Below are positions 34,314 through 43,551 of a stretch of DNA of 64,000 nt, piece after piece. Made by a program: the position numbers and the translations under genes. The stretch's first letter is position 1. Every line of letters begins with the position of its first letter. This DNA comes from Atopobiaceae bacterium (GTDB lineage Bacteria; Actinomycetota; Coriobacteriia; Coriobacteriales; Atopobiaceae): contig JAKVOB010000001.1 of the NCBI GenBank assembly GCA_022483015.1, forward strand, positions 1,822,902 through 1,886,901. Direction: 5' to 3'. The notes beneath the pieces were generated by a model, which made no database searches, was not told the DNA's origin, and was given only the letters and a program-made list of their open reading frames with translations.

Positions 34314-35975
34314 CTACTCGGCCGCAGGCGCGCCCTGCTCCACGGCGTGACGGTCGCAACCCTCATGGTTGGCGATCGACGCACGCATGAACTCACGGAA
34401 GAGGGGCTGGGGCTTGGTGGGACGGCTCTTGAACTCGGGGTGGAACTGGCTGGCCACGAACCACGGATGGACGTCCTCGGGCAGCTCGATCATCTCGACG
34501 AGACGCTCGTCGGGGCTGATGCCCGAGAAGATGAGGCCGGCCTCGGCCAGACGGTCGCGATAGGCGTTGTTGACCTCGAAGCGATGACGATGGCGCTCAT
34601 AGACGAGCTCCTCGCCATAGGCCTCGGCGGCAAGCGTGTCAGGCTTGACCTTGCAGGGATAGGCACCCAGTCGCATGGTGCCGCCCTTCTCGGTGACGTC
34701 CTCCTGGTCGGGCATGAGGTCGATCACGGGATAGGCGCACTCGGGGGCGAACTCGGTCGAGTTGGCACCAGGCATGCCGGCGACGTTGCGGGCGAACTCG
34801 CTCGTCGCGACCTGGAGGCCGAGGCAGATGCCGAGGTACGGGACCTTCTCGGTGCGGGCGCGATGCGCCGCGAGGATCTTGCCCTCGACGCCGCGCACGC
34901 CGAATCCTCCAGGGACGAGGATGCCGTCCGCGTTGCCGAGGACCTCCTCGACGTCGTCCTCGGTGAGGTTCTCGCCGTCGATGAGGTTGATCTTGACGTG
35001 GCGGCCGAAGAAGATGGCCGAGTGGTGCAGGGCCTCGATGATCGAGAGGTAGGCGTCGGGGAGCTGCGTGTACTTGCCGACCACGGCGATGGTGACCTCG
35101 TCGGACTTGGCATTGGCCGTGTGCATGGCATCGGTGAAGGCCGTCCAGCTGCTCATGTCGCTGGTGCGGGGGTCGAGCTCGAGGCGCTCGCAGACCTTCT
35201 CGTCGAAGCCCTGCTCGGCCAGGTGCTCGGGGACGTCATAGATGGAGGGGCAGTCGGAGTTCTCGAAGACGCAATCGGGGTCGACATCGCAGAACATGGC
35301 GATCTTGGCACGGATGGACTCGTCGACCTCATGGTCGCTGCGGCAGACGATGAAGGCGGGCTGGATGCCCATGGAACGCAGCTCCTTGACGGAGTGCTGC
35401 GTCGGCTTGGTCTTGACCTCGTGGGCGGCGGCGATGTAGGGGACCAGGGAGACGTGGATCACGCAGGCGTTCTTGGGGCCCTTCTCCTTGCAGAACTGGC
35501 GCATGGCCTCGACGAAGGGCTGGCCCTCGATGTCACCGATGGTGCCGCCGAGCTCGGTGATGACGACGTCGGCCTGGGTCTGCTCCTCGATGCGGCGGAA
35601 GCGGTCCTTGATGGCATTGGTGACGTGCGGGATGACCTGCACGGTACCGCCGAGGAAGTCCCCGGCACGCTCGCGCGCGATGAGCGACTGGTAGATGGAG
35701 CCCGTGGTGAAGTTCGAGTTGCGGGTGAGGTTCTCATCGATGAAGCGCTCGTAGTGACCGAGGTCGAGGTCGGTCTCCTTGCCGTCCTCGGTCACGAAGA
35801 CCTCACCGTGCTGGAACGGGCTCATCGTGCCAGGGTCGACGTTGAGGTACGGGTCTGCCTTCTGCATCATGACCTTGTAGCCACGGGACTTGAGCAGCCG
35901 TCCGAGGCTGGCCGCGGTGATGCCCTTGCCAAGGGATGAGACGACGCCGCCGGTTACGAAGATGTGCTTGGTCAT
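34314..35975 (-). CDS. pyrG: CTP synthase
   Basis: 553 residues. Makes CTP from UTP, ATP and glutamine. The N-terminal synthase domain begins [23 protein letters not shown]; the C-terminal glutamine amidotransferase has the nucleophile in [11 protein letters not shown] and the His/Glu pair in [11 protein letters not shown]. Length is normal. It lies between recN upstream and xerD downstream. A TAGAAT at 36032-36027 (minus strand) is a possible -10 box without a clear -35. Confidence 0.97.
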   Translation of the reverse strand: MTKHIFVTGGVVSSLGKGITAASLGRLLKSRGYKVMMQKADPYLNVDPGTMSPFQHGEVFVTEDGKETDLDLGHYERFIDENLTRNSNFTTGSIYQSLIARERAGDFLGGTVQVIPHVTNAIKDRFRRIEEQTQADVVITELGGTIGDIEGQPFVEAMRQFCKEKGPKNACVIHVSLVPYIAAAHEVKTKPTQHSVKELRSMGIQPAFIVCRSDHEVDESIRAKIAMFCDVDPDCVFENSDCPSIYDVPEHLAEQGFDEKVCERLELDPRTSDMSSWTAFTDAMHTANAKSDEVTIAVVGKYTQLPDAYLSIIEALHHSAIFFGRHVKINLIDGENLTEDDVEEVLGNADGILVPGGFGVRGVEGKILAAHRARTEKVPYLGICLGLQVATSEFARNVAGMPGANSTEFAPECAYPVIDLMPDQEDVTEKGGTMRLGAYPCKVKPDTLAAEAYGEELVYERHRHRFEVNNAYRDRLAEAGLIFSGISPDERLVEMIELPEDVHPWFVASQFHPEFKSRPTKPQPLFREFMRASIANHEGCDRHAVEQGAPAAE

Positions 35976-36138
35976 GTGTTGAAACCTTCCCGTGGGATGC
36001 GTGTGGTTGCTTTCCTACGGGTCTACATTCTACCGCACGAAGCGCCGCGCCACGGTTACTTCTCAGAGTCTGTCGAGAAGAACCTCGCGCCTGCACGACG
36101 AGGCGGCAACGTGAGCAGGAGCGGCCTGCGGTCACCAT

Positions 36139-36190
36139 GGGCAGGCAACGTAGGTCTGGCCGCACGTTGCTTGCCCAAAGTGACCCCGGG
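36139..36190. repeat. Palindromic intergenic repeat, copy 2
   Basis: GGGCAGGCAACGT pairs with ACGTTGCTTGCCC, allowing one G-T pair, around a 12-base loop. The tail CAAAGTGACCCCGGG is nearly identical to copy 1. Confidence 0.6.
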
Positions 36191-36221
36191 CGTGACGCGG
36201 CAGGGGCTTCTCGGTCACTCT

Positions 36222-36262
36222 CGCCAAGCAATGCAGGATTGACCGCACGTTGCATGGCGAAA
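36222..36262. repeat. Palindromic intergenic repeat, diverged copy 3
   Basis: CGCCAAGCAATGC pairs imperfectly with GCACGTTGCATGGCG. It shares the GCAA/TTGC core and the loop-end GACCGCACGTTGC with copy 2, 30 bases away, but lacks the GTGACCCCGGG tail. Confidence 0.45.
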
Positions 36263-36319
36263 GCAACTCTAGAAGGACGGCAGACCTGAGAGCTTGCCAC
36301 TCGCAAGCGACAGCACGCC

Positions 36320-37945
36320 TCAGGAGGCCGATGCCTCGAGCATCTCAGCCGCATGCGCGAGCGCCGCCTCGGAGGCATCGCCTGAGAGCATGCGCGCCAC
36401 CTCCGCGACCCGCTCGTCCCCGGTGACCTCCGAGATGGTGGTCTCGGGGACGTCACCGGCAGACTTCGCCACCACGTAATGGCGGTCGGCCCGAACGGCG
36501 ACCTGTGCCAGATGGGTCACCACGATGACCTGGTGGGTCCGGGCAAGGTCTGCCAGGACGTCGGCCAAGGCAACGGCCGTGGCCCCGCCCACACCAGCGT
36601 CGACCTCGTCGAAGACGAGCGTCTCGGCCGCATCGGCCTCGCCCGCCACGACCTTGCATGCCAGCATCACGCGGCTCACCTCGCCTCCCGAGGCGATCTT
36701 CTTGAGTGGGCGCGGCGTGAGACCGGAACCCGGCTGGTAGAGAAGCTCCACATGGGAGGGACCGGCAGGCCCCCACTGCGAGCGCGGCAGCCGTTCGACG
36801 GAGACCTCGAGTGCGGCGGTTCCCATCTCGAGACGGGCCATCTGCACACCGACCGCCTCGGCAAGGCGCGGCGCGGCCTCGTGCCGACAGGCATCGACGG
36901 CCTCCGCCGCATGCGCGAGCTCGGCCTCGCTGCGCTCGACCGCCTTGGCCGCTGCACGCTCGCGCTCACCGGAGTCCCCTGCCGCGTCGATGAGGTCGGC
37001 CGCAGCCGCTCGCCGTGCGAACACATCGTCCATGCTGGGGCCATAGGTCCTCATGAGCCCCTGGAGACGGGCCTGGCGCGTCTGCATGGCCTCGAGCTCG
37101 GCCGGATCCAGCTCGATGGCATCGCGATAGGAACGCAGCCCCTCGGCCACGTCCTGCGCGTCGATGAGGGCGCTCTCGAGGGCATCGGCACGCTCGGCAA
37201 GCGTGTGGTCATAGGGGGCCGCGGCGCGCAGGGCCGAGACGGCCGACGAGAGCCGGTCGGCAGCCCCTTCGTCGCCCGAGACGGCCTCGTGGGCAGTCTC
37301 GGCCGCACGGATGAGGGCCTCGGAGTGCTCGGCCACCGGAAGGGTCTCCTCGAGGTGCTCGAGCTCCCCTTCCTGGGGTGCGACCTCATCGATGCGCGAG
37401 AGGACGAAGCTCGCCTCATCGAGCCGGTCGGCCGAGGCGGCACCCGCCTCACGGACGCGCGCGAGCTCGGCCGCGGCAGCGATGGCGGCAGCGAGGGCCT
37501 CACGGTAGCGGGTCAGGGCCTCCGCGTCCCTCTCGCCCGCGAAGGCATCAAGGAGGGACGCGTGTGTGGATGAGGAGAGGAGCCGCTGGTGCTCGTGCTG
37601 CCCGCAGAGGTCGATACTCGTGCCGACCTGCTCGGCGAGCTCGCGCACGGAGGCCATGTGGCCATCGAGCTCCACACGCCCGCGGCCGCTCGCCTCGACG
37701 CTGCGACGCACCACATGGCCGTCGGGGTCGTCCCTCGTGAAGACGCGGCCCTCGACCACCAGGGCGGAGGCGCCCTCACGGACGGCGCCGGCATCGGCAC
37801 GCTCGCCAGCGAGGAGCTTGCAGGCCTGGAGCAGCGCGGTCTTTCCCGCGCCGGTCTCGCCGGTGAGCACCGTGAGGCCGTCGGCAGGCTCTATGGTCGC
37901 GTCGCGGATGAGGGCGACATCAGTGACATGCAGCTCGTCGATCAT
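36320..37945 (-). CDS. recN: DNA repair ATPase RecN
   Basis: 541 residues. SMC-like protein acting in double-strand break repair. Walker A is GETGAGKTALLQA (about residues 30-42), the central region is coiled coil rich in Ala/Glu, and the C-terminus has the ABC-type signature IASGGEVSRVMLACK and Walker B TLVFDEVDAGVGG. The ATG at 37945 overlaps the nadK stop by ATGA. Confidence 0.95.
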   Translation of the reverse strand: MIDELHVTDVALIRDATIEPADGLTVLTGETGAGKTALLQACKLLAGERADAGAVREGASALVVEGRVFTRDDPDGHVVRRSVEASGRGRVELDGHMASVRELAEQVGTSIDLCGQHEHQRLLSSSTHASLLDAFAGERDAEALTRYREALAAAIAAAAELARVREAGAASADRLDEASFVLSRIDEVAPQEGELEHLEETLPVAEHSEALIRAAETAHEAVSGDEGAADRLSSAVSALRAAAPYDHTLAERADALESALIDAQDVAEGLRSYRDAIELDPAELEAMQTRQARLQGLMRTYGPSMDDVFARRAAAADLIDAAGDSGERERAAAKAVERSEAELAHAAEAVDACRHEAAPRLAEAVGVQMARLEMGTAALEVSVERLPRSQWGPAGPSHVELLYQPGSGLTPRPLKKIASGGEVSRVMLACKVVAGEADAAETLVFDEVDAGVGGATAVALADVLADLARTHQVIVVTHLAQVAVRADRHYVVAKSAGDVPETTISEVTGDERVAEVARMLSGDASEAALAHAAEMLEASAS

Positions 37946-38793
37946 CGACGGACGCTCCCGTAGAAGACGCGCGAGACGGACGAGTAGAAGCTCTGGGGGC
38001 CCGCATCCAGCAGGATCACGTCGCCAGGGCCACGGCGCACCGCACAATGCCGCGCCACACAGTCAGCACCGAAGATCTGACCGTCGACGAAGACCGAGCG
38101 CTCCACCGGCCGCTCGGGCGAGAGGTCGAGCTCGACCACGTCGGACGGGCTCGTGAGGAAGGCACGGGCAAGGATGGTGTGGGGCGCGATCGGCACGCAG
38201 ACCATCCCGTCGAACTCGGGGGTCACGATGGGGCCGCCGCTCGAGAGGGCATAGCCGGTCGACCCCGTTGCCGTGGAGACCACGAAGCCGTCCCCCCTGA
38301 GCTTGTCGATGTGGTTGCCCGAGACGGACACCTCGAACTCCACCATGTCACCGAGGGCGCCACGCGTGAGGGCCAGCTCGTTCAGGGCGAAGCGACGCTC
38401 GTGGAAGGGCGTGCCGTCCATGCGGTCGAAGTCGACGTCGACCTCGAGCGTGGCCCGGCGGGAGGCGTGCATCTCGCCCGCGAGGGCGGAGGCCACCGTG
38501 GCCACGATGTCATCGGAGCCGGCACCCGTGAGGAAGCCGAGGTGCCCGAAGGAGAGGCCGAGGATCGGGATCTCGCGGTAGCCCACGATCTGGGCCGCCC
38601 GCAGGAGCGTGCCGTCGCCGCCGAACGAGATGACGAGCGCGGCGCCGGAGGGGTCGCAGACCCGGTCGGGCTCGCGCTTCTTGTCGTGCGCCCACATGAC
38701 GTCGACGCCCTCGCGGCTCAGCCAGCCCTCGATGGTCGACGCGGCCTCGACCGCGTCAGGGCGGGAGTAGTTGGGGACGAGCAGGACCTCCAT
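37942..38793 (-). CDS. nadK: NAD kinase
   Basis: 283 residues. Phosphorylates NAD to NADP. The GGDGT motif is in VISFGGDGTLLRAA, followed by GHLGFLTG, ALNELALTRG and the GDGFVVSTATGSTGYALSSGGPI region. GGGGGAG precedes the ATG at 38793. It lies between tlyA and recN, a common arrangement in Gram-positives. Confidence 0.95.
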   Translation of the reverse strand: MEVLLVPNYSRPDAVEAASTIEGWLSREGVDVMWAHDKKREPDRVCDPSGAALVISFGGDGTLLRAAQIVGYREIPILGLSFGHLGFLTGAGSDDIVATVASALAGEMHASRRATLEVDVDFDRMDGTPFHERRFALNELALTRGALGDMVEFEVSVSGNHIDKLRGDGFVVSTATGSTGYALSSGGPIVTPEFDGMVCVPIAPHTILARAFLTSPSDVVELDLSPERPVERSVFVDGQIFGADCVARHCAVRRGPGDVILLDAGPQSFYSSVSRVFYGSVRR

Positions 38794-39015
38794 GGATGAC
38801 TCCCCCTCGACTCGAACACCTGTGTCCAAGGAAGAAGTGTAACACCCGACATGGGCCACGCCCGGACCATGTCAGCGGACGGCAACCAGCCTGCACGGCA
38901 GGCCGACGACGACGCGGGCACACGCGCTGCGACGCATGTGGGGGCTATCGGGAAAACCCGACCTCCCACTGCCTTCGGAAGACGCTCCAGGTACCGGCGG
39001 GGGGAGCCTGAGGCA

Positions 39016-39765
39016 CTAACGCCCGGCGGGCATGCGTCGGCCGAGCAACAGGTACTCATGGTTGCCCTTGTGCCCGGTGATGGGGCTCTCGACTGGTTCG
39101 GGACAGGCGAGCCCCGCCGCCTCGAAGGCCTCCACAACCCGCCTGACGCAGGCGAGACGGACCTTCTCGTCACGGACCACACCGCCCTCCCCCACCTCTC
39201 CGCGCGCCGCCTCGAACTGCGGCTTCACGAGGGTGAGGAAGGACCCGTCCGGCCCCAGCAGGGCGAGGACCGCAGGGAGCACGGTCGTGACCGAGGTGAA
39301 GGAGACGTCGCAGACGGCGAGGTCCACCGAGCCGTCACGGCCGGTGCCGGGCAGGTCGCAGATGTTGGTGCGCTCGAGGAGGGTCACCCGCGAGTCGTTC
39401 CTGAGCGACCAGTCGAACTGGGCGTAGCCCACGTCGACGGACACGACGCTCGACGCGCCATGCTTGAGAAGGCAGTCGGTGAAGCCGCCCGTGGAGCAGC
39501 CCACGTCGAGGCAGGCAAGCCCGCGCGGGTCGATCCCGAAGGCCGTGAGGCCGCGTTCGAGCTTGAGGCCGCCACGGCTCACATAGGGGATGGAACCACG
39601 CACATGGAGCTCGATCCCTGGGACCACCTGCTCACCCGGGGCATCAAGCCTGCGATCGCTGGTCGAGACGTCACCAGCCAGGACGGAACGGAGCGCGTCC
39701 GCCGACGTGGAGAAGAACCCCTGCTCCACGAGCTCGGCATCGAGACGCCTGCGGGGATGGGACAT
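39016..39765 (-). CDS. tlyA: TlyA-family rRNA (cytidine-2'-O)-methyltransferase
   Basis: 249 residues. An N-terminal S4 RNA-binding domain (RRRLDAELVEQGFFSTSADALRSVLAGDV) and a FtsJ-like methyltransferase domain with SAM loop LDVGCSTGGFTDCLL. The family methylates 16S and 23S rRNA, conferring capreomycin sensitivity in mycobacteria. The ATG directly abuts the xseB stop. A 222-bp gap before nadK contains no gene. Confidence 0.92.
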   Translation of the reverse strand: MSHPRRRLDAELVEQGFFSTSADALRSVLAGDVSTSDRRLDAPGEQVVPGIELHVRGSIPYVSRGGLKLERGLTAFGIDPRGLACLDVGCSTGGFTDCLLKHGASSVVSVDVGYAQFDWSLRNDSRVTLLERTNICDLPGTGRDGSVDLAVCDVSFTSVTTVLPAVLALLGPDGSFLTLVKPQFEAARGEVGEGGVVRDEKVRLACVRRVVEAFEAAGLACPEPVESPITGHKGNHEYLLLGRRMPAGR

Positions 39766-40122
39766 CTAGCCCTCTGTGGGGGTCTTGCCAGACGCGTCGT
39801 CAGGCGCGGCCTCAGGGGTAGCCTCCGCATCGGGAGCGGCAGGCTCCGAGGCAGTCACCGGACCTTCGGCATCGTCGGCGCCGGCATCCGAATCCGGGGT
39901 CTCCCCCTTCGCATCGCTCATGCGCGCGAGCTCCTCAGGCGAGAAGTCGACCTTGTCGACGAGGTCGACGGCACGCGAGCCGAGCTTGATGGCCTCATCG
40001 AACAGGTCAAGCGAGCGCTCGAGCGAGGTGTCCTTGTCGCGGACGGTCGTCACGATCTGGTCGAGACGACCCGTGACCTCCTCGAAGCTCTGGTAGGCGG
40101 TGACCTTCTGCTCGCCCGACAT
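39766..40122 (-). CDS. xseB: Exodeoxyribonuclease VII small subunit
   Basis: 118 residues. The XseB core is residues 5-60 (SFEEVTGRLDQIVTTVRDKDTSLERSLDLFDEAIKLG), followed by a Pro/Ala/Glu-rich tail. It needs the large subunit XseA, whose gene would normally sit between nusB and xseB but is absent here. GGAGGG lies before the ATG at 40122, almost on the nusB stop. Confidence 0.85.
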   Translation of the reverse strand: MSGEQKVTAYQSFEEVTGRLDQIVTTVRDKDTSLERSLDLFDEAIKLGSRAVDLVDKVDFSPEELARMSDAKGETPDSDAGADDAEGPVTASEPAAPDAEATPEAAPDDASGKTPTEG

Positions 40123-40123
40123 A

Positions 40124-40726
40124 CTACTCACCCTCCGGGGTTGGTGCGGACTCAGGCTCAGGCTCGACCGTCTCGGTGGAATCGGTCCCGGCATCGGGGG
40201 ACTCGACGGGCCTGGAGGGCTCAGGGTCTCCGGCCTCCTGATCGTGCGGCGCATCCACGACAGCGGAGGTCTGCCCCTGTTGCTCGCGGGCGACGGCGAT
40301 GACGTCGATGCCCGCATCCATGTCACGAGAGATGCGACCGAGGATGCCGTTCACGAAGCGCGAGGACTCGTCGGTGCCATAGGCCCGGGCGAGACGCACG
40401 TACTCGTTGCAGGTGACGGCCACGGCGACGTCGTCCATGGCGACGAGCTCGTAGGTGGCAAGCCGCAGGAGGTTCCGGTCGACCGCAGGCATGCGCGAGA
40501 GCGACCAGTTCTTCGAGACCGACTCGATGACGGGGTCAAGGGCATCGAGCATGCCGGAGCACCCGCGCGCGAGCTCCTCGCCGAAGGGGTCGAGCGGCCC
40601 CTCGGAGAGGGCATAGTCACCCGACAGGATGTCATCGACCGTGCGCCCACTCGCCTCAGCCTGGAACAGGAGCTGCAGGGCCTGGCTTCGGGCGAGCGTA
40701 CGCCCGGCGATATGCTCTTTCGACAC
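40124..40726 (-). CDS. nusB: Transcription antitermination factor NusB
   Basis: 200 residues. The helical NusB core (ARSQALQLLFQAEASGR through VDRNLLRLATYELVAMDDVAVAVTCNEYVRLARAYGTDESSRFVNGILGRI) fills residues 12-133; an acidic disordered tail follows. Binds boxA RNA with NusE in rRNA antitermination. GTG start with AAGGAG upstream. Confidence 0.92.
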   Translation of the reverse strand: MSKEHIAGRTLARSQALQLLFQAEASGRTVDDILSGDYALSEGPLDPFGEELARGCSGMLDALDPVIESVSKNWSLSRMPAVDRNLLRLATYELVAMDDVAVAVTCNEYVRLARAYGTDESSRFVNGILGRISRDMDAGIDVIAVAREQQGQTSAVVDAPHDQEAGDPEPSRPVESPDAGTDSTETVEPEPESAPTPEGE

Positions 40727-40731
40727 GGTTG

Positions 40732-41091
40732 CTACTCCTTGGGGAACACGATGGAGTCGATGGTCACGTCGACGGACGAGACCTCGACGCCGATCTGCTC
40801 GTGGACAGCCGCGGCGACGGCCGTGCGCACGTCCTCTGCGAGCTTCATGAACGGGTAACCGAAGAAGACGGCCACGCGCACCGTCACATGGAGCTTGTCA
40901 TCGATGACCTCGGAGTCGACCGAGGCAGGGCTCGTCTGCGGCTTCGTCGTGAAGATCGAGATGAGGCCCGACGCGAGGCTCTGCCCGTCGACCGAGGCCA
41001 CGCCCTCGACCCGCTGCGCGGCCTGGCTCACGATGGCCGCGACGACATCCTTAGAGATGGCAATGCCGGCAATATGAAGCTCGTTGTCCAT
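40732..41091 (-). CDS. Asp23/Gls24-family envelope-stress protein
   Basis: 119 residues of the DUF322 family. Typical segments are ISKDVVAAIVSQAAQRVEGVASVDG, VTVRVAVFFGYPFMKLAEDVRTAVAAAVHEQIGVEVSSVDVTIDSI. Family members are abundant in stationary phase and some bind the membrane. AAAGGA precedes the ATG at 41091. It lies between efp and nusB, as in many Gram-positives. Confidence 0.9.
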   Translation of the reverse strand: MDNELHIAGIAISKDVVAAIVSQAAQRVEGVASVDGQSLASGLISIFTTKPQTSPASVDSEVIDDKLHVTVRVAVFFGYPFMKLAEDVRTAVAAAVHEQIGVEVSSVDVTIDSIVFPKE

Positions 41092-41114
41092 GGGACGGTC
41101 CTTTCGAGGTCCGA

Positions 41115-41134
41115 CCGGCATCCCGGGATGCCGG
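41115..41134. repeat. 20-bp perfect palindrome in the asp23 leader
   Basis: CCGGCATCCCGGGATGCCGG reads the same on both strands. It lies 24 bases before the asp23 ATG, where it could be an operator or an RNA hairpin near the ribosome binding site. No T-run follows in either direction. Confidence 0.5.
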
Positions 41135-41224
41135 CACGGGGAGGAAAAACTTCATTGAGGCCAGTATAGACGTTGGCGCTCACAAACTCCGGATGCACGC
41201 ACCGGCATCCAAGGCCTCACATGG

Positions 41225-41260
41225 ATGGTCGCGCCACACCCGAGGATGCGGCGCGACCAT
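41225..41260 (-). terminator. Hairpin after efp
   Basis: ATGGTCGCGCC and GGCGCGACCAT are perfect 11-base arms with a 14-base loop, 20 bases past the efp stop. There is no T-run, so it may only partly terminate before asp23. Confidence 0.6.
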
Positions 41261-41280
41261 GAGGCATCTGGGAGGCGCGT

Positions 41281-41844
41281 CTAGACGCGGCCCACGAACT
41301 TGCCGTCACGCGTGTCGATCTTGATGACGTCGCCCTCGTTGAGGTACATGGGCACCTGGACGGTGGCACCGGTCTCGATGGTGGCAGGCTTGGTACCGCC
41401 CTGGACGGTGTCGCCCTTGAAGCCCGGGTCGGTCTTGGTGACCTCGACCTCGATGAACATGGGCGGGTTGATGCCGAGGAGCTCGGTATCCGCATAGAGG
41501 AGCGTACAGGTGTCGTTCTCCTTGAGCCACTGCGAGTTGTCGCCGATGAAGTCGACGGGCACGGGGATCTGCTCGTAGGTGTCATTGTCCATGAAGTAGT
41601 AGCTGGCACCGTCGTTGTAGAGGTACTGCATCTCCTTGGTGATGAGCTGGACGCTCTCGAACTTGGAGCCTGCGTTGCAGGTCTGGTCGATGACGCGACC
41701 GCTCTTGAGGTCACGGATCTTGTAGCGCACGAACGCGCCACCCTTGCCGGGCTTCACATGCTGAAACTCGACGATGGTGTAGTACTTGTCCTTGATCTGG
41801 AGACCCATGCCGTTCTTGAAGTCTGCGGTGCTGATGCTTGCCAC
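41281..41844 (-). CDS. efp: Translation elongation factor P
   Basis: 187 residues. Relieves ribosome stalling at polyproline. Three OB-like domains; the tip loop is VKPGKGGAFVRYK with the usual lysine at the modification position (about residue 33). No EpmA/B or EF-P hydroxylase genes are in the window. GTG start with GGAG upstream. pepP, its usual neighbour, is separated by the PTS operon. Confidence 0.97.
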   Translation of the reverse strand: MASISTADFKNGMGLQIKDKYYTIVEFQHVKPGKGGAFVRYKIRDLKSGRVIDQTCNAGSKFESVQLITKEMQYLYNDGASYYFMDNDTYEQIPVPVDFIGDNSQWLKENDTCTLLYADTELLGINPPMFIEVEVTKTDPGFKGDTVQGGTKPATIETGATVQVPMYLNEGDVIKIDTRDGKFVGRV

Positions 41845-41872
41845 GTGAAGCTCCGTCCTGTTACGTAGATAA

Positions 41873-41900
41873 GGGTACGGACGTGGACACGCCCGTACCC
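41873..41900 (-). terminator. Hairpin between DUF956 gene and efp
   Basis: GGGTACGG pairs with CCGTACCC across a 12-base loop. On the minus strand the stem is followed by TTATCT, so it may weakly end the PTS transcript or form the efp leader. Confidence 0.45.
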
Positions 41901-41978
41901 TCGTTGGTCATGCATTGAGTCAGTATAGCCGAGATGGCAGCTCCTGGAAACGACGGGCACGGTCGCGACACAACCACG

Positions 41979-42422
41979 CTAGCGAGCGTGCTTCGGGCCC
42001 CCGTCGTCTGACGAGGCGCCCGCGACCGAGGCCTCGTCCTTCTCGGCAGCCTTGCCCTTCTTGTGGAAGAGCTTGGGGAGGTTGTGGTCGACGCCCTGCA
42101 TCTTGTCCCGACCGATATGGTCACGGATGGAACGGAGCAAGGCGGGGCCGTCGGTCACCGTGAACGAGAGGGGCACCGACGTGTCGGTATGGACCTCGAT
42201 GCCGCGGACGTGCTTGCCATAGACGTCCGCACGGACGAGGTTGATGTTGCTCCATGGCATCTGGATGTAGCCGGCACCGCTCTCGGTACGGAACTCGAGG
42301 CCTTTCTCGCCCGAGATGAGGGTGCCCGGCTTGGCCGTGATGGCGCTCGCGAAGGAGTTGGCCTTGACGACGATGTCGATCGTCTCGTTGAGGAAGTCCG
42401 GGGGTGGTTCGTGGTTGAACAT
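41979..42422 (-). CDS. DUF956-family protein (ManO-like), PTS-associated
   Basis: 147 residues. DUF956 proteins are encoded beside mannose-family PTS genes; in some lactobacilli the homologue is called ManO, and its function is unclear. Family-like stretches are TIDIVVKANSFASAI, GEKGLEFRTESGAGYIQMPWSNINLVRADVYGKHVRGIEVHT and LLRSIRDHIGRDKM, a PH-like beta fold. The last 30 residues are charged and probably disordered. AAGGAG precedes the ATG. It is the last gene of the PTS operon. Confidence 0.85.
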   Translation of the reverse strand: MFNHEPPPDFLNETIDIVVKANSFASAITAKPGTLISGEKGLEFRTESGAGYIQMPWSNINLVRADVYGKHVRGIEVHTDTSVPLSFTVTDGPALLRSIRDHIGRDKMQGVDHNLPKLFHKKGKAAEKDEASVAGASSDDGGPKHAR

Positions 42423-42456
42423 GGATGAGCTCCTTGTCTGTCAGACGCGAAGAACG

Positions 42457-42490
42457 AGACGGGGACGCGAACCAAGTCGCGTCCCCGTCT
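42457..42490 (-). terminator. Strong hairpin between EIID and DUF956 genes
   Basis: AGACGGGGACGCG and CGCGTCCCCGTCT are perfect 13-base arms with an 8-base loop. No T-run follows on the minus strand. It may reduce expression of the DUF956 gene or protect the upstream mRNA from 3' decay. Confidence 0.65.
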
Positions 42491-42529
42491 GTTGTACCCC
42501 AGAATCAGGTGCGGTCCGAGACCGGAATC

Positions 42530-43534
42530 CTAGAACAGACCCGCGAGGGCGCCAAGGATGCCGACGGCGAAGAGGCCGAAGATGATGGTGATGGGGTTGA
42601 CCTTCTTGCGGAGCAGCCAGATGCAGAGAAGGGTGAGCACGAGGGGCATGAGGCCAGGAAGGAGCTGGTCGAACATGCTCTGGAGGGTGACGGTGTTGAA
42701 GAAGTGCGAGACGCCGTCGACCATCTGGATGCTGTAACCCTTGCCAGCGATCGTGGTGTAGGCCGAGAGCCCGGACTGGAGCGTGTCAGCGGAGACGTTG
42801 CCGCCGTTGAGGAGCTCGACGAGCTGGTCAACCGCAGGCCACTTGTCCGAGACGGCACCCATGTCGGCGCTGGAGAAGACGATCTTCGAGAGGTCGATGC
42901 TCGTCCAGCGAGGAATCAGGACGCCCATGATGAACATACCAAGGATGGAAGCACCCGTGGTGATCTTCTGCATGAGGCCACCGGAGAGGTCCTTGGTGAT
43001 GTTGGAGCCCTGCTGATAGCCCAGCTCCTGCGTGTACCACAGGAAGGCCATACGGATGACGTTCCAGATCACGAAGAACAGGATGGGGCCGAGGTAGTTG
43101 CCGGCCAGTGCGAGCGATGCCGCGAAGGCACCGAGCACAGGACGGAGCGTGCCCCAGAAGACGGGGTCGCCGACGCCGGCGAGCGGGCCCATCATGCCGA
43201 TCTTGACGCCCTGGATGGCCGCGTCGTCGATGTCGGCGCCGTTGGCCTTCTCCTCCTCGAGCGCGAGCTCCACGCCGAAGACGGGGGCGGCGACGTACGG
43301 GTGCGTGTTGAAGAACTCGAGGTGACGCTTGAGGAATGCCTTCTGGTCCTCAGGGTCGCTGTAGAGCTTCTTCATGGCCGGGATCATCGCGTAGCACCAG
43401 CCGAGGTTCTGCATACGCTCGTAGTTCCAGTTGCCCTGGAGGAACTGGGTCCTCCACCAGACGTGGATGCGGTCCTGCTTGGTGAGGTGTAGCTTCCCGT
43501 CGTCAGGAATAACTTCAGTGTCAGTCTTTGCCAT
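42530..43534 (-). CDS. manZ: Mannose-family PTS component EIID
   Basis: 334 residues. Membrane subunit of a mannose/fructose/sorbose-type PTS. Typical segments are TQFLQGNWNYERMQNLGWCYAMIPAMKKLY, FNTHPYVAAPVFGVELALEEE, GVKIGMMGPLAGVGDPVFWGTLRPVLGA; the C-terminus ends in two membrane segments. GGGGAG lies before the ATG at 43534. It follows the EIIC gene by 17 bases. Some EIIC/EIID pairs are also bacteriocin or phage receptors. The sugar is not certain. Confidence 0.94.
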   Translation of the reverse strand: MAKTDTEVIPDDGKLHLTKQDRIHVWWRTQFLQGNWNYERMQNLGWCYAMIPAMKKLYSDPEDQKAFLKRHLEFFNTHPYVAAPVFGVELALEEEKANGADIDDAAIQGVKIGMMGPLAGVGDPVFWGTLRPVLGAFAASLALAGNYLGPILFFVIWNVIRMAFLWYTQELGYQQGSNITKDLSGGLMQKITTGASILGMFIMGVLIPRWTSIDLSKIVFSSADMGAVSDKWPAVDQLVELLNGGNVSADTLQSGLSAYTTIAGKGYSIQMVDGVSHFFNTVTLQSMFDQLLPGLMPLVLTLLCIWLLRKKVNPITIIFGLFAVGILGALAGLF

Positions 43535-43551
43535 GTGTATCACTCCCCTGC

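Larger units (their letters stand above)
35976..36319. other. recN-pyrG intergenic region
   Basis: 344 bp without a gene. It holds the pyrG leader and two hairpin-forming repeats (36139-36190 and 36222-36262). No T-run terminator is visible after recN; the hairpins may slow or end transcription or be inert repeats. Confidence 0.65.
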
